From positions 1 through 64,000 of the forward strand of contig DATKZH010000046.1 of NCBI GenBank assembly GCA_035528065.1: DNA of 64,000 nucleotides. The letters are read 5' to 3'. How positions within the stretch are numbered: the stretch's first letter is position 1; each line of letters starts with the position of its first letter. Made by a program: the position numbers and the translations under genes. This stretch comes from DATKZH01 sp035528065. Lineage in GTDB: Bacteria > Planctomycetota > Planctomycetia > Pirellulales > Thermoguttaceae. This document shows positions 25,946 to 35,745 of the stretch, piece after piece. The notes below the pieces were generated by a model. The model worked only from the letters and a program-made list of their open reading frames with translations, was not told where the DNA came from and did no database searches.

Positions 25946-27250
25946 CTACACGGTTTCCGGCAGCTCGTAGCCCTGGCGTCGCGGCCGGCAGCGGAGCCGG
26001 TTGGCTTCGTCGTCGCCGACGAACTCCTCTTTGACCGGGTCCCACTTCAGGCGGCGGCCCAGCTCGCGGCAGGTATTGACCAGAATGCAGATCACCGACG
26101 AGCGGTGGCCGACTTCGGCATGGGCGACGGGCTTCTTGCGGCTCCGCATGCAGTCGACCCAGTTGCGGATGTGCCCGTGGGCCACGCTGGCGTATTCCGA
26201 CTTGTCGGCCGGCGGCGGCGCCCCCTCGACGAGCTCCGGCGGGTTCGAGGCAAGCCGGTTGCGGTTGATCTCGATCTTGCCCTTCTCGCCGACGAAGATC
26301 GCTCCCAGGCCGGGCCCTTTCCCTTTGGGCAACGCGAGCTTCAGGAGCGTGCCGTTGGGGTATCGCATCGTGACGGGGGCGTTCGGGCCGGTCTCCTCGA
26401 GCCAGATCTCCTCGGGGGTGGTGTCGTCGGTGCCCAGCGCCCGCTGTACCTGGTCGAAGGCGTGGGCGCCCCAGCCGGTCACGCCCCAGCCCAGCCCGCC
26501 GCCGTCGTACTCGCGATAGCGTCCCCATCGGCCCAGGCCGGGGTGCAGGGCCGGGGTGTACGGGATCAAGTCCGTCTGGTGACACCACATGTCCCAGTTC
26601 ATTTCCGGGGGCGTCGGCTGCGAAGGGAGCTCGGGGCGGAGTTCCGGACCGATGAAGTTCGGACAGATCACCGTGTGGACCTTGCCGATCGCGCCGTTCT
26701 TGACCAGGTCGCTGCCAAAGTTGTTGATGGCGACCGAACGCTGCTGCGTGCCCGTCTGGAACACGCGGCCGTACTTCCTTTCGGCGCGAACGAGGTATTG
26801 CCCTTCTTCAACCGTCAGCGTCAGCGGTTTCTCGCCGTAGACGTCCAGCCCTGCCTGCATGGCGTGGAGGCAGACGAGCGCCCGGGCGTGCGTCGTGGTG
26901 GCGATGAACACCCCGTCGAGGCTCTCCTTGTCGAGCATCTCGCGGTAGTCCTGATACGGGGCGCAGCCGGCGGAGACGACCGAGTCGGGGACGTCTTTCA
27001 TCGCCGCGAGGTAGCCGGCGATCTGTCGCAGGTCGCAATCGGCCACGGCCACCAGGCTCAGGTCGGGCGGGCTCTCCTTGGTCAGGTCGCGAGAGCGGTA
27101 GCCGGAGCCGATCAGTCCCACGCGGATGCGGTCGCCCGCCCCGGGGCGCCCCGGCCCGCCCAGCACGCCGCGCGGAACGACGTACGGCGCCGCCAACGCG
27201 CCGGCGGCTGCTCTGAGAAAATCACGACGCGGGAAACGGTGGTTCGGCAT
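25946..27250 (-). CDS. Tat-exported Gfo/Idh/MocA-family oxidoreductase
   Basis: 434 residues. RRDFLRAAAGALAAPYVVP is a twin-arginine signal. The Rossmann start RIRVGLIGSGYRSRDL binds NAD(P), and GEKPLTLTVEEG carries the EKP lysine conserved in the family. The C-terminal half is the Gfo/Idh substrate-binding fold (MNWDMWCHQTDLIPYTP, GYGWGVTGW-like GLGWGVTGWGAHAFDQ). Exported members of this family in planctomycetes often sit with sulfatases and are assumed to act on sugars, with cofactor bound before export. GAGGAGC precedes the ATG. Likely co-regulated with the sulfatase downstream. Substrate unknown. Confidence 0.92.
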   Translation of the reverse strand: MPNHRFPRRDFLRAAAGALAAPYVVPRGVLGGPGRPGAGDRIRVGLIGSGYRSRDLTKESPPDLSLVAVADCDLRQIAGYLAAMKDVPDSVVSAGCAPYQDYREMLDKESLDGVFIATTTHARALVCLHAMQAGLDVYGEKPLTLTVEEGQYLVRAERKYGRVFQTGTQQRSVAINNFGSDLVKNGAIGKVHTVICPNFIGPELRPELPSQPTPPEMNWDMWCHQTDLIPYTPALHPGLGRWGRYREYDGGGLGWGVTGWGAHAFDQVQRALGTDDTTPEEIWLEETGPNAPVTMRYPNGTLLKLALPKGKGPGLGAIFVGEKGKIEINRNRLASNPPELVEGAPPPADKSEYASVAHGHIRNWVDCMRSRKKPVAHAEVGHRSSVICILVNTCRELGRRLKWDPVKEEFVGDDEANRLRCRPRRQGYELPETV

Positions 27251-27353
27251 CTCAAGATGCTCCTCGCTCAGGGATGGATGTTGGGGATTCGCCGATCTCG
27301 CGGCGGCTAGGGTACTTGGTTTCCGAAAGTTGTTGCAGATGAGTCAAGTTTGT

Positions 27354-27433
27354 GGGGTTCAGGGTTCGGGGTTCAGGCTTTGCGTGCATAGGTGGAACTC
27401 CAAGTCCTGAACCCTGAACCCCGAACCCTGACC
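27354..27433. repeat. Inverted repeat of GGTTCAGGGTTC type
   Basis: GGGGTTCAGGGTTCGGGGTT (27354 on) pairs with CCTGAACCCTGAACCCCGAA (27406 on) around a ~28-base loop. A simple-sequence-like palindrome between two leftward genes; possibly a transcription stop. Confidence 0.65.
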
Positions 27434-27473
27434 ACCGCACTGTCGCCTCGGTCTGAGGCCCTGCCTCGCTAGC

Positions 27474-28298
27474 CTATTGTGGGCCGTCCCAGGGCGTCGG
27501 TCCAGCGTCAACCGCCGATTCGACCGGTTCCTCGCCCGGATCCCGCCACCGCGAGTAACACCATTGGAGGATGGGGACGCTCGCGACCGCAAACGGCAGG
27601 ATGGCCAGCTCGATCCACCATACGGAAAACGACCCGAGCTTGCCCGAAACGTGGGCGGCGCCCGCCACGCCGTCCAGGAGCGTGAAGATCAGGAAGCCCC
27701 AGAAGACCATCATCGGCCGGCGACGGACGGCGCCCAACAGGATCAGCGCGCGGGTGGAAGCGTGGCAGAGGATGGCGATGATCCTTTCCGCGGGTGCTGC
27801 GAGCCAAGCGACGGGCGTCAACGCAGTCACTCCTTCGAGTTGATCGCGGATCGGCTCCGTGCCCGGGACCCCTGCGAGCATGGCCAGCATTGCAGCGAGG
27901 CTGACGATCCCCAAGAGAAACGCCTCGAAGGCCCCGGCCCCCACGCCGATGGCAATGGCCCGTCCCGCATCTCGCCCCAGTTGCCGCCAAACGAGGACCG
28001 CCAGGAGCGTGAACCCCATCTCGAAGAGACTGGATTGGATTCCCACGTACAGTCCGCCGCCAAGCACCAGAAGCGGGTAGGGCAAAGTCTCCTTCATCGC
28101 CCCGATCACGGCGGCGTTCGTGAGCACGGCACATACGATCTTCAGGAGGACGGCGACGGTCCACAATCCGGCGCCTACCCAAAACCATCGGATCGGGACA
28201 CGCGAGACGCGCCGCCAGTAGAGCAAGGCAACGGCCGCAACGAGCATCATTCCCAGGCCGGGGATGAGGTAGAGCAGTTCGTTGGGATTGACGTTCAT
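27474..28298 (-). CDS. YhfC-like intramembrane protein
   Basis: 274 residues with about seven to eight hydrophobic helices. GVGAGAFEAFLLGIVSLAAM corresponds to the G-x-G-x-x-EA motif of the YhfC/CPBP-related membrane proteins, and PAERIIAILCHASTRALIL matches their following ER...H helix; a third acidic position comes in FTLLDGVAG. YhfC proteins are considered putative intramembrane metalloproteases, so an activity on membrane proteins is possible, but the classification rests on eye-matched motifs. The start at 28298 is chosen after GCGAGG; upstream in-frame residues are Cys/Arg-rich. No operon partner is obvious; the WYL regulator lies upstream on the same strand. Confidence 0.6.
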   Translation of the reverse strand: MNVNPNELLYLIPGLGMMLVAAVALLYWRRVSRVPIRWFWVGAGLWTVAVLLKIVCAVLTNAAVIGAMKETLPYPLLVLGGGLYVGIQSSLFEMGFTLLAVLVWRQLGRDAGRAIAIGVGAGAFEAFLLGIVSLAAMLAMLAGVPGTEPIRDQLEGVTALTPVAWLAAPAERIIAILCHASTRALILLGAVRRRPMMVFWGFLIFTLLDGVAGAAHVSGKLGSFSVWWIELAILPFAVASVPILQWCYSRWRDPGEEPVESAVDAGPTPWDGPQ

Positions 28299-28427
28299 CT
28301 CGCACCTCGCATCGCAGGGGAGTCCGCGGAGCAACCTCTCGCAGGGAGTCTACCCTGGGGGGCCATTGTGAGCCATGCGGGAGCGAGTGTCCAGACGCGG
28401 CCGCGTTGGGGGAATCGACGCGGGCCG

Positions 28428-29405
28428 TCAGACCGCCTCATCGCCATACTGCTCGACCAGCCTCTTCGCGTGTCCGGCGATGATGCGGCGGAGCTCGGGC
28501 GGCTCGCGCACTTCGGCCTGGTCGCCGTAGCCGAGGATCCACCAGGAGATCTCTTTGAGGCCGGAGACGGTGACGCGGTAATCGAGCGTGCCGTCGTCGT
28601 TGAGCTGAAGGCGCTGGGTCTTGTGCCAGCGGACCTCGGCGACGTTCTGGGCCACCAGCTTGCTGAACCGGACGACCACCTCCCGGTCGGGGCCCGGCTC
28701 GGCGATCAGGTGCCAGGCGTTGCGGAGATACCGATCGAGGGAGAAGCCGCGGGGGATCTCGTAGGGATCTTCCAGGATCTCCAGGCGGCGGATCCGCCCG
28801 ACGTTGAACGTCCGCGTGGCGCGGTGCAGCGAGGAGCGGCCGATCACGTACCAGCTTCGCCGGCTGAAGAGGAGGCGGTAGGGATGCAGCCGCGTCGAGA
28901 TCTCGTCTTCGGTGGGGCCGCGATACCGGATGCGAACGCTGCGTCGCTCGGAGATCGCCTCCAGGAGCTGCTCGTAGACGGGGCTTTGGGCGTCGAGCGG
29001 ATTGGTCGGCGGCATGCGGACCGTGACGGCGTGGCCGGTCGTTCGCAGTCGCTCGCGGAGGCGCGCGGGCAGGCTGCTGGCCAGCTTCATCGCGGCGCTG
29101 CGGGCCGGGCCGAAGAAGGGCAGCTTCTCGCCCCCGCCCAGATCCTGGCAGAGGACGATCAGCGACAGGGCCTCTTCCGGCGTGAAGTTCGTGGGGGGAA
29201 GGTAGTAAGTCTCGGGGATGTGGTATCCCTGGAGCCGTTCGTCGTAGCGGAGCGGGACGCCCGACTGGCGAAGGGCATCCAGGTCGCGAAAGATCGTCCT
29301 GCGGTTGACTTCGCAGGCTTGGGCCAGCGCCTCAGCGTTGTACCCTCTTCCAGCCTGAAGCATTCCGATCAGCTTCAGGAGTCGACGGATTCGCGACAGA
29401 TTCAT
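28428..29405 (-). CDS. HTH-WYL transcriptional regulator
   Basis: 325 residues. The N-terminal winged HTH (RIRRLLKLIGMLQAGRGYNA, EVNRRTIFRDLDALRQSGVP) is DeoR/HTH_11-like. The central part (LRIRY-type VRIRYRGPTEDEISTRLHPY, RLLFSRRSWYVIGRSS) is a WYL domain, and the C-terminal WCX region follows (VVVRFSKLVAQNVAEVRWHK). WYL proteins sense ligands, often nucleic acids or nucleotides, and control defence or stress genes. The start overlaps the end of the TolC-like gene by 74 bp on the same strand, so it may be read from that transcript. Targets unknown. Confidence 0.88.
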   Translation of the reverse strand: MNLSRIRRLLKLIGMLQAGRGYNAEALAQACEVNRRTIFRDLDALRQSGVPLRYDERLQGYHIPETYYLPPTNFTPEEALSLIVLCQDLGGGEKLPFFGPARSAAMKLASSLPARLRERLRTTGHAVTVRMPPTNPLDAQSPVYEQLLEAISERRSVRIRYRGPTEDEISTRLHPYRLLFSRRSWYVIGRSSLHRATRTFNVGRIRRLEILEDPYEIPRGFSLDRYLRNAWHLIAEPGPDREVVVRFSKLVAQNVAEVRWHKTQRLQLNDDGTLDYRVTVSGLKEISWWILGYGDQAEVREPPELRRIIAGHAKRLVEQYGDEAV

Positions 29406-31737
29406 GCGTGGCGCTCGATCTTCCGGTGCCTGTCCAGCCGCTTTCGGCGCGTTTCGGTTGACCGTCGCGGGTCGGCGGATCGACTTGTTGATAGCTGACC
29501 GGCCGGATTGCCGACGGCCGGTGCATCGGCGCCGACGCGACGTTGGCCGGCTTGCCCACCAGCGAGTTCAGGTTCAATGACCCCAGGTCATACCTATTCC
29601 CGGCGGCGTTGCCCGGCGGCGTTCCGGTGAGCCGGGGCCCGAGCCCTTCCGGCTCGGCCTTCGGGAGCACACGGGCCGCTTCCGGTTGCGGCGGGAGCTC
29701 TTCGGCGGGAATCTGCTCGAGGGGCGCCGGCGTCGGCAGGGGGATCACTTCCTGCGGCACGCCACTCTGGGGAACCGGTGCGGCGTCGAACGTCAGGTCG
29801 TCCGCGCCGGCACGTTGCTCAACGGGCCCCCGGCTGATGACTTTCGGTCGCGTGAAGCCATAGTCGAGATACAGGCTGGCGTCGCGGGCCCGAGCGCGGC
29901 GGGTGGCGTCGAAATACGCCTTCTGCGGCCAGGGTCCCTCGGCCAGATGCACGCCGTTATACTCCAGCAGCGAGCCCTTGCGGAAGTGGACCTGCGTGAC
30001 GGCCACGTTGTACAACACCAGCGAGCGGTAGTAGTCGATCTTGGACGTGGCCACGCGGCGCTGCGCATCGAGTTTTCGGTCGATGGCCGCGTCTCGGACC
30101 TTCATCCCCGCCTGCTCTCGCGCCTGCCACGCGTTCAGTTCGGTGTCGGCGGCGACGCGCTTGTTGTGATTGGTCTGCGCCTGGGCGTGGTAGCGGTCCA
30201 GATCGCGCAGGGCTTCCTGGAGCTGATGGGAAAGCTCGAGTTCCATGTCTTGAAGGATTGCCCGCTCCTTGGCCAGGTTCAACTGCGCGTACCGGACCCC
30301 GGCCAGCTCCTTGCGGAAGCCGAGAGGAATGGACAGTTCGAGTCCGAGTTCCCACTCCTGGAAGTCTCCTCCGGTCAAGGACTGATACGCGTTGTCGAAA
30401 GGAACCGCGGACCGCTTGGGGTCGATCAGGTCGTCGCCCAGCCCCAGCCAACGATATCGGCCGACGGAATCCAGCCGCGGCAGCAGGTAGTTTTTGGCGG
30501 TGATCAGCTCCAGCTCGCGCTGCTTGATCCGCCACTTCTCCCGGCGGAGGTCGACGTTGCGCACCAGGGACTCGCCGTACACTTCGTGCCAATCGAAATC
30601 GATCTTGGCCGTGGCGGGCTCGTCGGTCGGGCGGATCAACCGGCCGTCGGCCGCGGCCAGTCCCATGATGTAGCGGAGGTTGTTCTCCGCCGAATAGAGT
30701 TGGCTCTGCGCCTCTTGAACCTGGGAGCGAAACTCGAAGTACTGATGCTTGGTTTGGGCTTCGTCGGTCGCCTGCCCTTTGCCGACCGCAAACTCCGCGT
30801 GGACGTCTCGCCACGTTTCCAGGGCCTCGTCGCGCCCCTTCCGGAGCGCCTCGAGCGTGTGATATCTCAAATAGAGCGTCCAGTAGGCCCTTTCTACCTG
30901 GTCGACCAGATCGCGGACCTGGGCTTCAAAATCGGTCAGGCTGATGTCGGTGCTTATCCGGGCGATCATCACGCCGTTGTTGAAGCCGGGGATGGATCCC
31001 GGACCGGCGATCCGGTTGAACTGCACCCCGTTGCCCTGCAACAACGGCTGACGGAACTCGGCCTCCAGGTTCGCGGTCCAGTCGCTGGGGAATCCCCGGA
31101 TGAAGTCAGGATTGTTGTTCCATTCGTAGCGGACGTTGTGGCGGAGAAACCACGTGCCGCCCGTCGCGGCCGTCTTGGACAACTGGGCCTGAAAGGTGCC
31201 CAGGTCTTGCGCGAAAACCGACCGCGTGATGATCGAATCCGGAGAGTTCCGGGGCGTATCGTTCTTCTCCCAGAACGCGCTCGTGCTGAACCGCGCGTCG
31301 AAAGCGGCCAGCGCCGCCGCGACGCCGAAGCGCGGATTGGTTTCCACCAGGGCGGGATCGTACACCGTGGAGATCGCCTCGGCTGGGCCCCGGATGAGGG
31401 AATCGGGCATCGTGGACAGCGATCGGGGGTCGACCTGCGGAAGCGAGCGGATCACCTTGCTGTTGTGGAGCGTGAGCTTGATGGCCTCTTCCAGCGTCAG
31501 CTCCCAGATCTCGGACGGGTCGGGGTTCTCCAACGTCAGCGGCGGTCCGGCCCCCGTGACTTCGTCCAGGCTGGCCGTTTCCACGTCCGGGTACTCGATC
31601 TCCGTGGCCTTGTCGAGGTAGTGCGAGAGATCGCCGTCTTCGCAGAAGAAGAAGGGCTGCTGGGGAGTGCAGCCAGCCGCGGCGACCAGTAGTAGCCCCG
31701 CGAGGGCGATGTGTAGGGACGAGAGCTGCCAACTCAT
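29332..31737 (-). CDS. TolC-family outer-membrane efflux lipoprotein, long planctomycete form
   Basis: 801 residues. The signal ends in LLVAAAGC with C23 acylated. The body from ~75 (WELTLEEAIKLTLHNSKVI) to ~590 is TolC-like with two alpha-helical hairpin repeats (LVDQVERAYWTLYLRYHTLE and the coiled LSHQLQEALRDLDRYHAQAQ), expected to form a trimeric channel-tunnel. The final ~180 residues are a Pro/Gln-rich unstructured extension (PLPTPAPLEQIPAEELPPQP), longer than in proteobacterial TolC. No adjacent efflux pump or adaptor gene was seen. Its last 74 bp overlap the WYL gene start in another frame. Role in export or efflux is inferred from family. Confidence 0.85.
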   Translation of the reverse strand: MSWQLSSLHIALAGLLLVAAAGCTPQQPFFFCEDGDLSHYLDKATEIEYPDVETASLDEVTGAGPPLTLENPDPSEIWELTLEEAIKLTLHNSKVIRSLPQVDPRSLSTMPDSLIRGPAEAISTVYDPALVETNPRFGVAAALAAFDARFSTSAFWEKNDTPRNSPDSIITRSVFAQDLGTFQAQLSKTAATGGTWFLRHNVRYEWNNNPDFIRGFPSDWTANLEAEFRQPLLQGNGVQFNRIAGPGSIPGFNNGVMIARISTDISLTDFEAQVRDLVDQVERAYWTLYLRYHTLEALRKGRDEALETWRDVHAEFAVGKGQATDEAQTKHQYFEFRSQVQEAQSQLYSAENNLRYIMGLAAADGRLIRPTDEPATAKIDFDWHEVYGESLVRNVDLRREKWRIKQRELELITAKNYLLPRLDSVGRYRWLGLGDDLIDPKRSAVPFDNAYQSLTGGDFQEWELGLELSIPLGFRKELAGVRYAQLNLAKERAILQDMELELSHQLQEALRDLDRYHAQAQTNHNKRVAADTELNAWQAREQAGMKVRDAAIDRKLDAQRRVATSKIDYYRSLVLYNVAVTQVHFRKGSLLEYNGVHLAEGPWPQKAYFDATRRARARDASLYLDYGFTRPKVISRGPVEQRAGADDLTFDAAPVPQSGVPQEVIPLPTPAPLEQIPAEELPPQPEAARVLPKAEPEGLGPRLTGTPPGNAAGNRYDLGSLNLNSLVGKPANVASAPMHRPSAIRPVSYQQVDPPTRDGQPKRAESGWTGTGRSSATHESVANPSTPEADRNASGWKRVQR

Positions 31738-32181
31738 CGGATTCGCGTTCCTTGTGAAGGTGCTTCTGCTTCTTTCTGCCACCCCCCAGCGGCTGCATCC
31801 GCCGAACGCAGGCATACCGCGCACGGGCCCGTATCCGGAGGAATCGGCGTAAACGGTATCGACCTCCTAACCCGTAGACTTTGACAATTCTCGGATGCCC
31901 CAGAATCCGGCAGACTCATCGCGGATTGCCCATAAGCGCAGAACGCCAATGGACGTAGTCATCTGGAAGAGGCAGCGAAGGGAGCATGTCCGGGGGGGCT
32001 GCGCAGATAAAGCTTGCCCCGGAAGGGTAGGAGATCCAGGAAAGGCAAACACCGTCGTTAGGGCCCTTCCGCGGTGGTCTTGCCAACCAGGATTCGCGCG
32101 CGGTGAAGCGCCGTGGCCCCCGGGCGAGCCACAGCCAGCGAGAAGTCGATGCCCCAGACAGTCGGAGCGGACGGGGCAGGG
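31738..32181. other. Intergenic region, nothing recognised
   Basis: About 440 bp upstream of the TolC-like gene and downstream of a secreted-protein gene on the same strand. It presumably holds the TolC-like promoter. No repeat, RNA or convincing small gene was seen. Confidence 0.35.
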
Positions 32182-34110
32182 CTACGGCGCCTCGGCCGGT
32201 GCGGCAGGGGCCTCAGCCTTCTCTTCTGCCTTCGGGGTCCGCTGCCAACAGAGCACCGACCAGCCGTTCGAGGCTTCCCAGCGACTCAGAGTCAGCTCGC
32301 CCGCCTTCTCCCAATTACCGGAGAGTCCGATAGGCTCGGGCACGATCTCTTCGGTGAACATCGTACCGAACCGCTTTTCGAGCAGGGTGCGGAGGACCTG
32401 CTGCCGGGCGGAGAGCTGTTTGCCTCCGCCGGGAGTGAAGCCGGGCGGGAAGATCTTCAGATCCCCCTGACGAACCGCCTTGATCCCCTCGTCCGTCCGC
32501 TCAATCTTGTACTCGGCGGTCACGTCCATTCCGGGATAGCTGCTGTCTCCCCGGACAAATTTGCTGCCGCGGAGGGTCACGACGAACCCCCCGTCGGCAA
32601 ACGTGATGGAGACCGGTTGCCGTTCGGCAAAGACGATCGTCCACGGTTGCGCTTCCTCATCGGGCTCGAACCACGTGGGGGTCGACCCCAACAGCTCGGT
32701 CATCTGAGCGCGGAACGTCTCTTCCTCCACAATCATCCCGCCCAGCGAAGCGGCCGCGAAGTTGTTGAACACGGACTCGTGAAGCCGTGCGACGACGTCG
32801 TGCTCGCCGTCGAACTCGGGAGGCGATCCCGCGGCCCCCAGCCCCGGCAGGCCGCCGTGCAAGGCGGTGGCATGGAGGGCTGCTTCGGTGGTGTGGAAGC
32901 GGAGCATCTGCGGGAACAGATCGCGGCTGAGAAGGGGCTTCCGGAACTTGTCCTGGTAGTTCTGCGCAAGCTGGCCGATCTGCTTGTCGGTCTCTTCGTC
33001 CACGCGCCGGCTGGTCCGCTGTTCGGTGCGTTGGGCGGCGTCGAGCTCCGACTGGTTCTTCTGAGCGTTGACTTGCTGCCGGGCCTGCTGCGCGACCATG
33101 CCCCCGCCCCGAGTGGTTTGGACGTTCTTGATCCTCATCTTGGTCACGGCGTTCGATTGGGCCTTCTCCGTCCAGACGTGCTCGGCGTCGATCTTGATCG
33201 GTTTTCGGGTAGCGACACCGGTGGTGCTCTCGCTGTAAACGACGGCCGGGCCATTGCGGCCGACGGTGTCCGACTCGATCCTGCCACGGAAGATGGTGTC
33301 GATCTCGGCGAATTCGGCCCGGGGGATCAATTCCACGGTCACTTCGCCGGTCGTGTGCTCCGTGCCGGTGACCTGCGTGCCGCGGATGACTTCGCTGACC
33401 GGTCCGCCTCGGTCCACGGGGCCGGCGATCCCGGCGGCGACGAAGTCGGCCGAGACCTGGAGGAAGAGATTGGGCTGGGAGGAATATCGCCTGATGGCCT
33501 CGAGGAGCTCCGGCGCCTGTCCGGCCTCCTCCAGCCAACGGACGGCTCCGCCAATCACAAACGCCTCTTCGGTTGTCGGGCTGCCGGCGTAGGCCTCGAG
33601 GTGCTTCGGCAGCGCGTCGAGCAAGGCGCGATAGTGGTCGCCCAGCTTCTCGTTGCCAATCGCCCTGGCGGTGGTGAGGTAGCGCCGCAGTGCCCGACGG
33701 ACGCCCGCAAACTCGGCCAGCCCCAGGCCGTTATGTCCGCTGGTGTATCGGGCGTGGATGGCGTCGAGGGTGGGCAGATCGGGGCCTCCGCGGCGATCGA
33801 GCTCGTCGCGCATCTGCTCCCACGCGAGGAACTTCCTCCAGCCCTCCCCGCCGGCCCCGGAAATTCTCAGCATCCGGTCCAGGCGTGCCACCGCGGCCAG
33901 CAGCTCGGATTTCGCTTCCTCCAGATGGGCCTCGGTTCGAGGCACGAATGCCTCCTTGGCCGACTGGCATGCGGCCGAAAGCTCCTCGATTGTGGGCGAT
34001 TGGGGCTCGGTCGGCGGTTGCCCCCACGCCTGGACGGCGCAAGTCGTTGCTAAAAAAAGGCTTGTGGAAAGACAAGCCGACGCCGCTGCTCGAATCTTGC
34101 CCGAAAACAT
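32182..34110 (-). CDS. Secreted protein of unknown function
   Basis: 642 residues with a signal peptide (ASACLSTSLFLATTCAVQAWG). Residues ~25-160 are helical (EELSAACQSAKEAFVP, EAKSELLAAVARLDRML). A polar region around 325-385 is rich in Gln/Glu/Arg (AQQARQQVNAQKNQSEL, TEQRTSRRVDEETDKQ), and a later part is strand-rich (VSITFADGGFVVTLRGSKFV, DVTAEYKIERTDEG). No catalytic motif is recognised. The C-terminus is Ala/Pro/Glu-rich. The ATG follows CAGGAGG with 9-bp spacing. Likely periplasmic; a conserved planctomycete protein by its style, but unnamed here. Confidence 0.75.
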   Translation of the reverse strand: MFSGKIRAAASACLSTSLFLATTCAVQAWGQPPTEPQSPTIEELSAACQSAKEAFVPRTEAHLEEAKSELLAAVARLDRMLRISGAGGEGWRKFLAWEQMRDELDRRGGPDLPTLDAIHARYTSGHNGLGLAEFAGVRRALRRYLTTARAIGNEKLGDHYRALLDALPKHLEAYAGSPTTEEAFVIGGAVRWLEEAGQAPELLEAIRRYSSQPNLFLQVSADFVAAGIAGPVDRGGPVSEVIRGTQVTGTEHTTGEVTVELIPRAEFAEIDTIFRGRIESDTVGRNGPAVVYSESTTGVATRKPIKIDAEHVWTEKAQSNAVTKMRIKNVQTTRGGGMVAQQARQQVNAQKNQSELDAAQRTEQRTSRRVDEETDKQIGQLAQNYQDKFRKPLLSRDLFPQMLRFHTTEAALHATALHGGLPGLGAAGSPPEFDGEHDVVARLHESVFNNFAAASLGGMIVEEETFRAQMTELLGSTPTWFEPDEEAQPWTIVFAERQPVSITFADGGFVVTLRGSKFVRGDSSYPGMDVTAEYKIERTDEGIKAVRQGDLKIFPPGFTPGGGKQLSARQQVLRTLLEKRFGTMFTEEIVPEPIGLSGNWEKAGELTLSRWEASNGWSVLCWQRTPKAEEKAEAPAAPAEAP

Positions 34111-34474
34111 GCGCCCATGCCTCCTGATGTAAGGGTCGGCAGTCACATTGGGGGGTGGCCGCCGGGGCCAGTCCAGCTCAGTTCGTCATCGCCCTCGGAA
34201 GCCGGGGCCCCTTTCCCCGCCCTTCCTAATCCGCAGAGTTTAATTATACTTTTGCTTTTCGCTAGTCTTCTTGGTAAACGTGTATTAGCCAGACGTAATA
34301 GCCAGCACGCCCGCCCCGCCGTTAGGACGGGCACCGACGCCCCGCTGCGGGGCGTTCCTGCCGAGATGTCTCTTCCCGAGGCCTGAGACCTCGGGATTCC
34401 CCCCCACGGACGGCGCGCGGCCTCGTGGTTGCCGCGGCAAGCACCTTGAGTGACGTTTTGCGAGGAGAGCGCCG
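34111..34474. other. Divergent intergenic region with two hairpins and an AT-rich core
   Basis: About 360 bp between divergent genes. An A/T-rich stretch near 34236-34300 is unusual in this GC-rich window and is the likely promoter zone. Two perfect hairpins follow: ACGCCCCGC/GCGGGGCGT (34337-34355) and CCCGAGG/CCTCGGG (34375-34395), in the 5' leader of the rightward gene; they could act as an attenuator or be a dispersed repeat. Confidence 0.5.
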
Positions 34475-35413
34475 ATGTCCCCCTTCCTGCGCGTATTGTC
34501 TGGAGTTGTGCTCGTTTGGTCGGTCTCCGCCCCCGCGTTGCGGGCTGCCCAGCCTGCTGAGGCGATCGATGAGGCGGCGAAGCTTGGGTGGCATACAAGT
34601 TACGCCGAAGCCGTCGAGGTCGCCATACGGGAGGGAAAGATGCTGCTCGTTTGCTTTCACCAACCCGGCGGGAGCGAGCTCTGCGACCGGTTCGCCCGCC
34701 AGGCACTCGCCGATCCCGGCGTGGCCGAGAGACTGAAGCATTATGTCAGGGCGAGGCTGCCGGTCAACACGACGATCCCCGGGAAGGAGGGCGAGATTAC
34801 CTTACTGGAGCACTCAGGCTTTGCCGAGATGCTGGGTCGTCCGGGCGTGGCGATCATCGATTTCGCTCATCAGGACGCCCCCTACTACGGCCACGTGGTT
34901 AGCACGTTTCCGTTCCTGAACGGCCGACCCTACACTCCGCGCGAGATGGCAGTGATTCTCGACCTGCCGCCCGGCACGCTGACCCAGCGGACGCTGATCT
35001 ACGCGGTCCGTACCCATCCCGACGCTCCGGCCAGCACCGAAGGCGAACTGACCCCCTACTTGGCCGAGCAGGCCCGACAACACTCCCAGCTCCAGGCGCG
35101 GATCCGCCGGCAGGGGCACCACAACTGGGAGAGTCGGTTCCACCGGATCAACGCCAGGCTGCCCGGAGGCTTGTTGGCCTGCGAGGTCTGCGCGGAGAGT
35201 TGGCCCGGCGAAAGCCTTGTGGAAGCGGCGATCGAATGCGTACGCTGCTGGCGTCTTTCTTCCGGGCATTGGAGCTCCGTTCGCAGCCGACACCCCGTTT
35301 ACGGGTACGACATGAAACGGGGCTCGAACGGCGTCTGGTATGCCACCGGCATCTTCGGTCGCGGATCACGCTCCTACACGCGGACGACGCCGGAGCTCGG
35401 GGGGCGTGCCTGA
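34475..35413 (+). CDS. Exported thioredoxin-fold-like protein with C-terminal Cys domain
   Basis: 312 residues with a signal peptide (LRVLSGVVLVWSVSAPALRA). Residues ~40-140 look thioredoxin-like (YAEAVEVAIREGKMLLVCFH then QALADPGVAERLKHYVRARL), as in the YyaL/DUF255-type fold, but the usual CxxC is replaced by QPGGSELC. The C-terminal part (HHNWESRFHRINARLPGG, CEVCAESWPGESLVEAAIEC, YGYDMKRGSNGVWYATGIFG) has paired cysteines and a CAP/SCP-like GHW...YGYDM look. Likely periplasmic. Disulfide-exchange activity is doubtful without CxxC. GAGGAGAGC precedes the ATG. Confidence 0.65.
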   Translation: MSPFLRVLSGVVLVWSVSAPALRAAQPAEAIDEAAKLGWHTSYAEAVEVAIREGKMLLVCFHQPGGSELCDRFARQALADPGVAERLKHYVRARLPVNTTIPGKEGEITLLEHSGFAEMLGRPGVAIIDFAHQDAPYYGHVVSTFPFLNGRPYTPREMAVILDLPPGTLTQRTLIYAVRTHPDAPASTEGELTPYLAEQARQHSQLQARIRRQGHHNWESRFHRINARLPGGLLACEVCAESWPGESLVEAAIECVRCWRLSSGHWSSVRSRHPVYGYDMKRGSNGVWYATGIFGRGSRSYTRTTPELGGRA

Positions 35414-35745
35414 CAGGCGATCTTCGTCCCTACGATTCATCGGCGGTCCATCGCCGAGCGTACGCGACGGCACGGTCTCGCCAGCGACAGGGAGGCCATC
35501 GCGCCGAGCCCGTGAGACGTCGTCTTGACGCGCCGGCCTTCACGTTCTCTGCTCCCTGGTCGGGTTGCGCCGATTGTGCGGCCAAAGCACCGTCCGGTGT
35601 TCACGTTTGGCAACGTCCCAGGTGGAAAAAAGTCCCCATGTTGCCAAAACGCGTGCTAGCTTTTCATTGTTGGGACAGTGCGCACACGTTGAAGCACGCG
35701 TGTGCTATTGCTTCGTAGAAGAAGCAGTGCCACACGAACCGCACT
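35414..35745. other. Intergenic region
   Basis: About 330 bp between two rightward genes. The last ~110 bp before the DUF11 gene are less GC-rich (e.g. CTAGCTTTTCATTGTTGGGA) and probably hold its promoter. No repeat or RNA recognised. Confidence 0.4.

Noticed and set aside
24546..26588. ~680-codon minus-strand frame spanning the sulfatase and oxidoreductase genes
   Set aside because: Same strand but different frame over two well-supported genes; the translation is Arg/Gly/Ala-rich noise.
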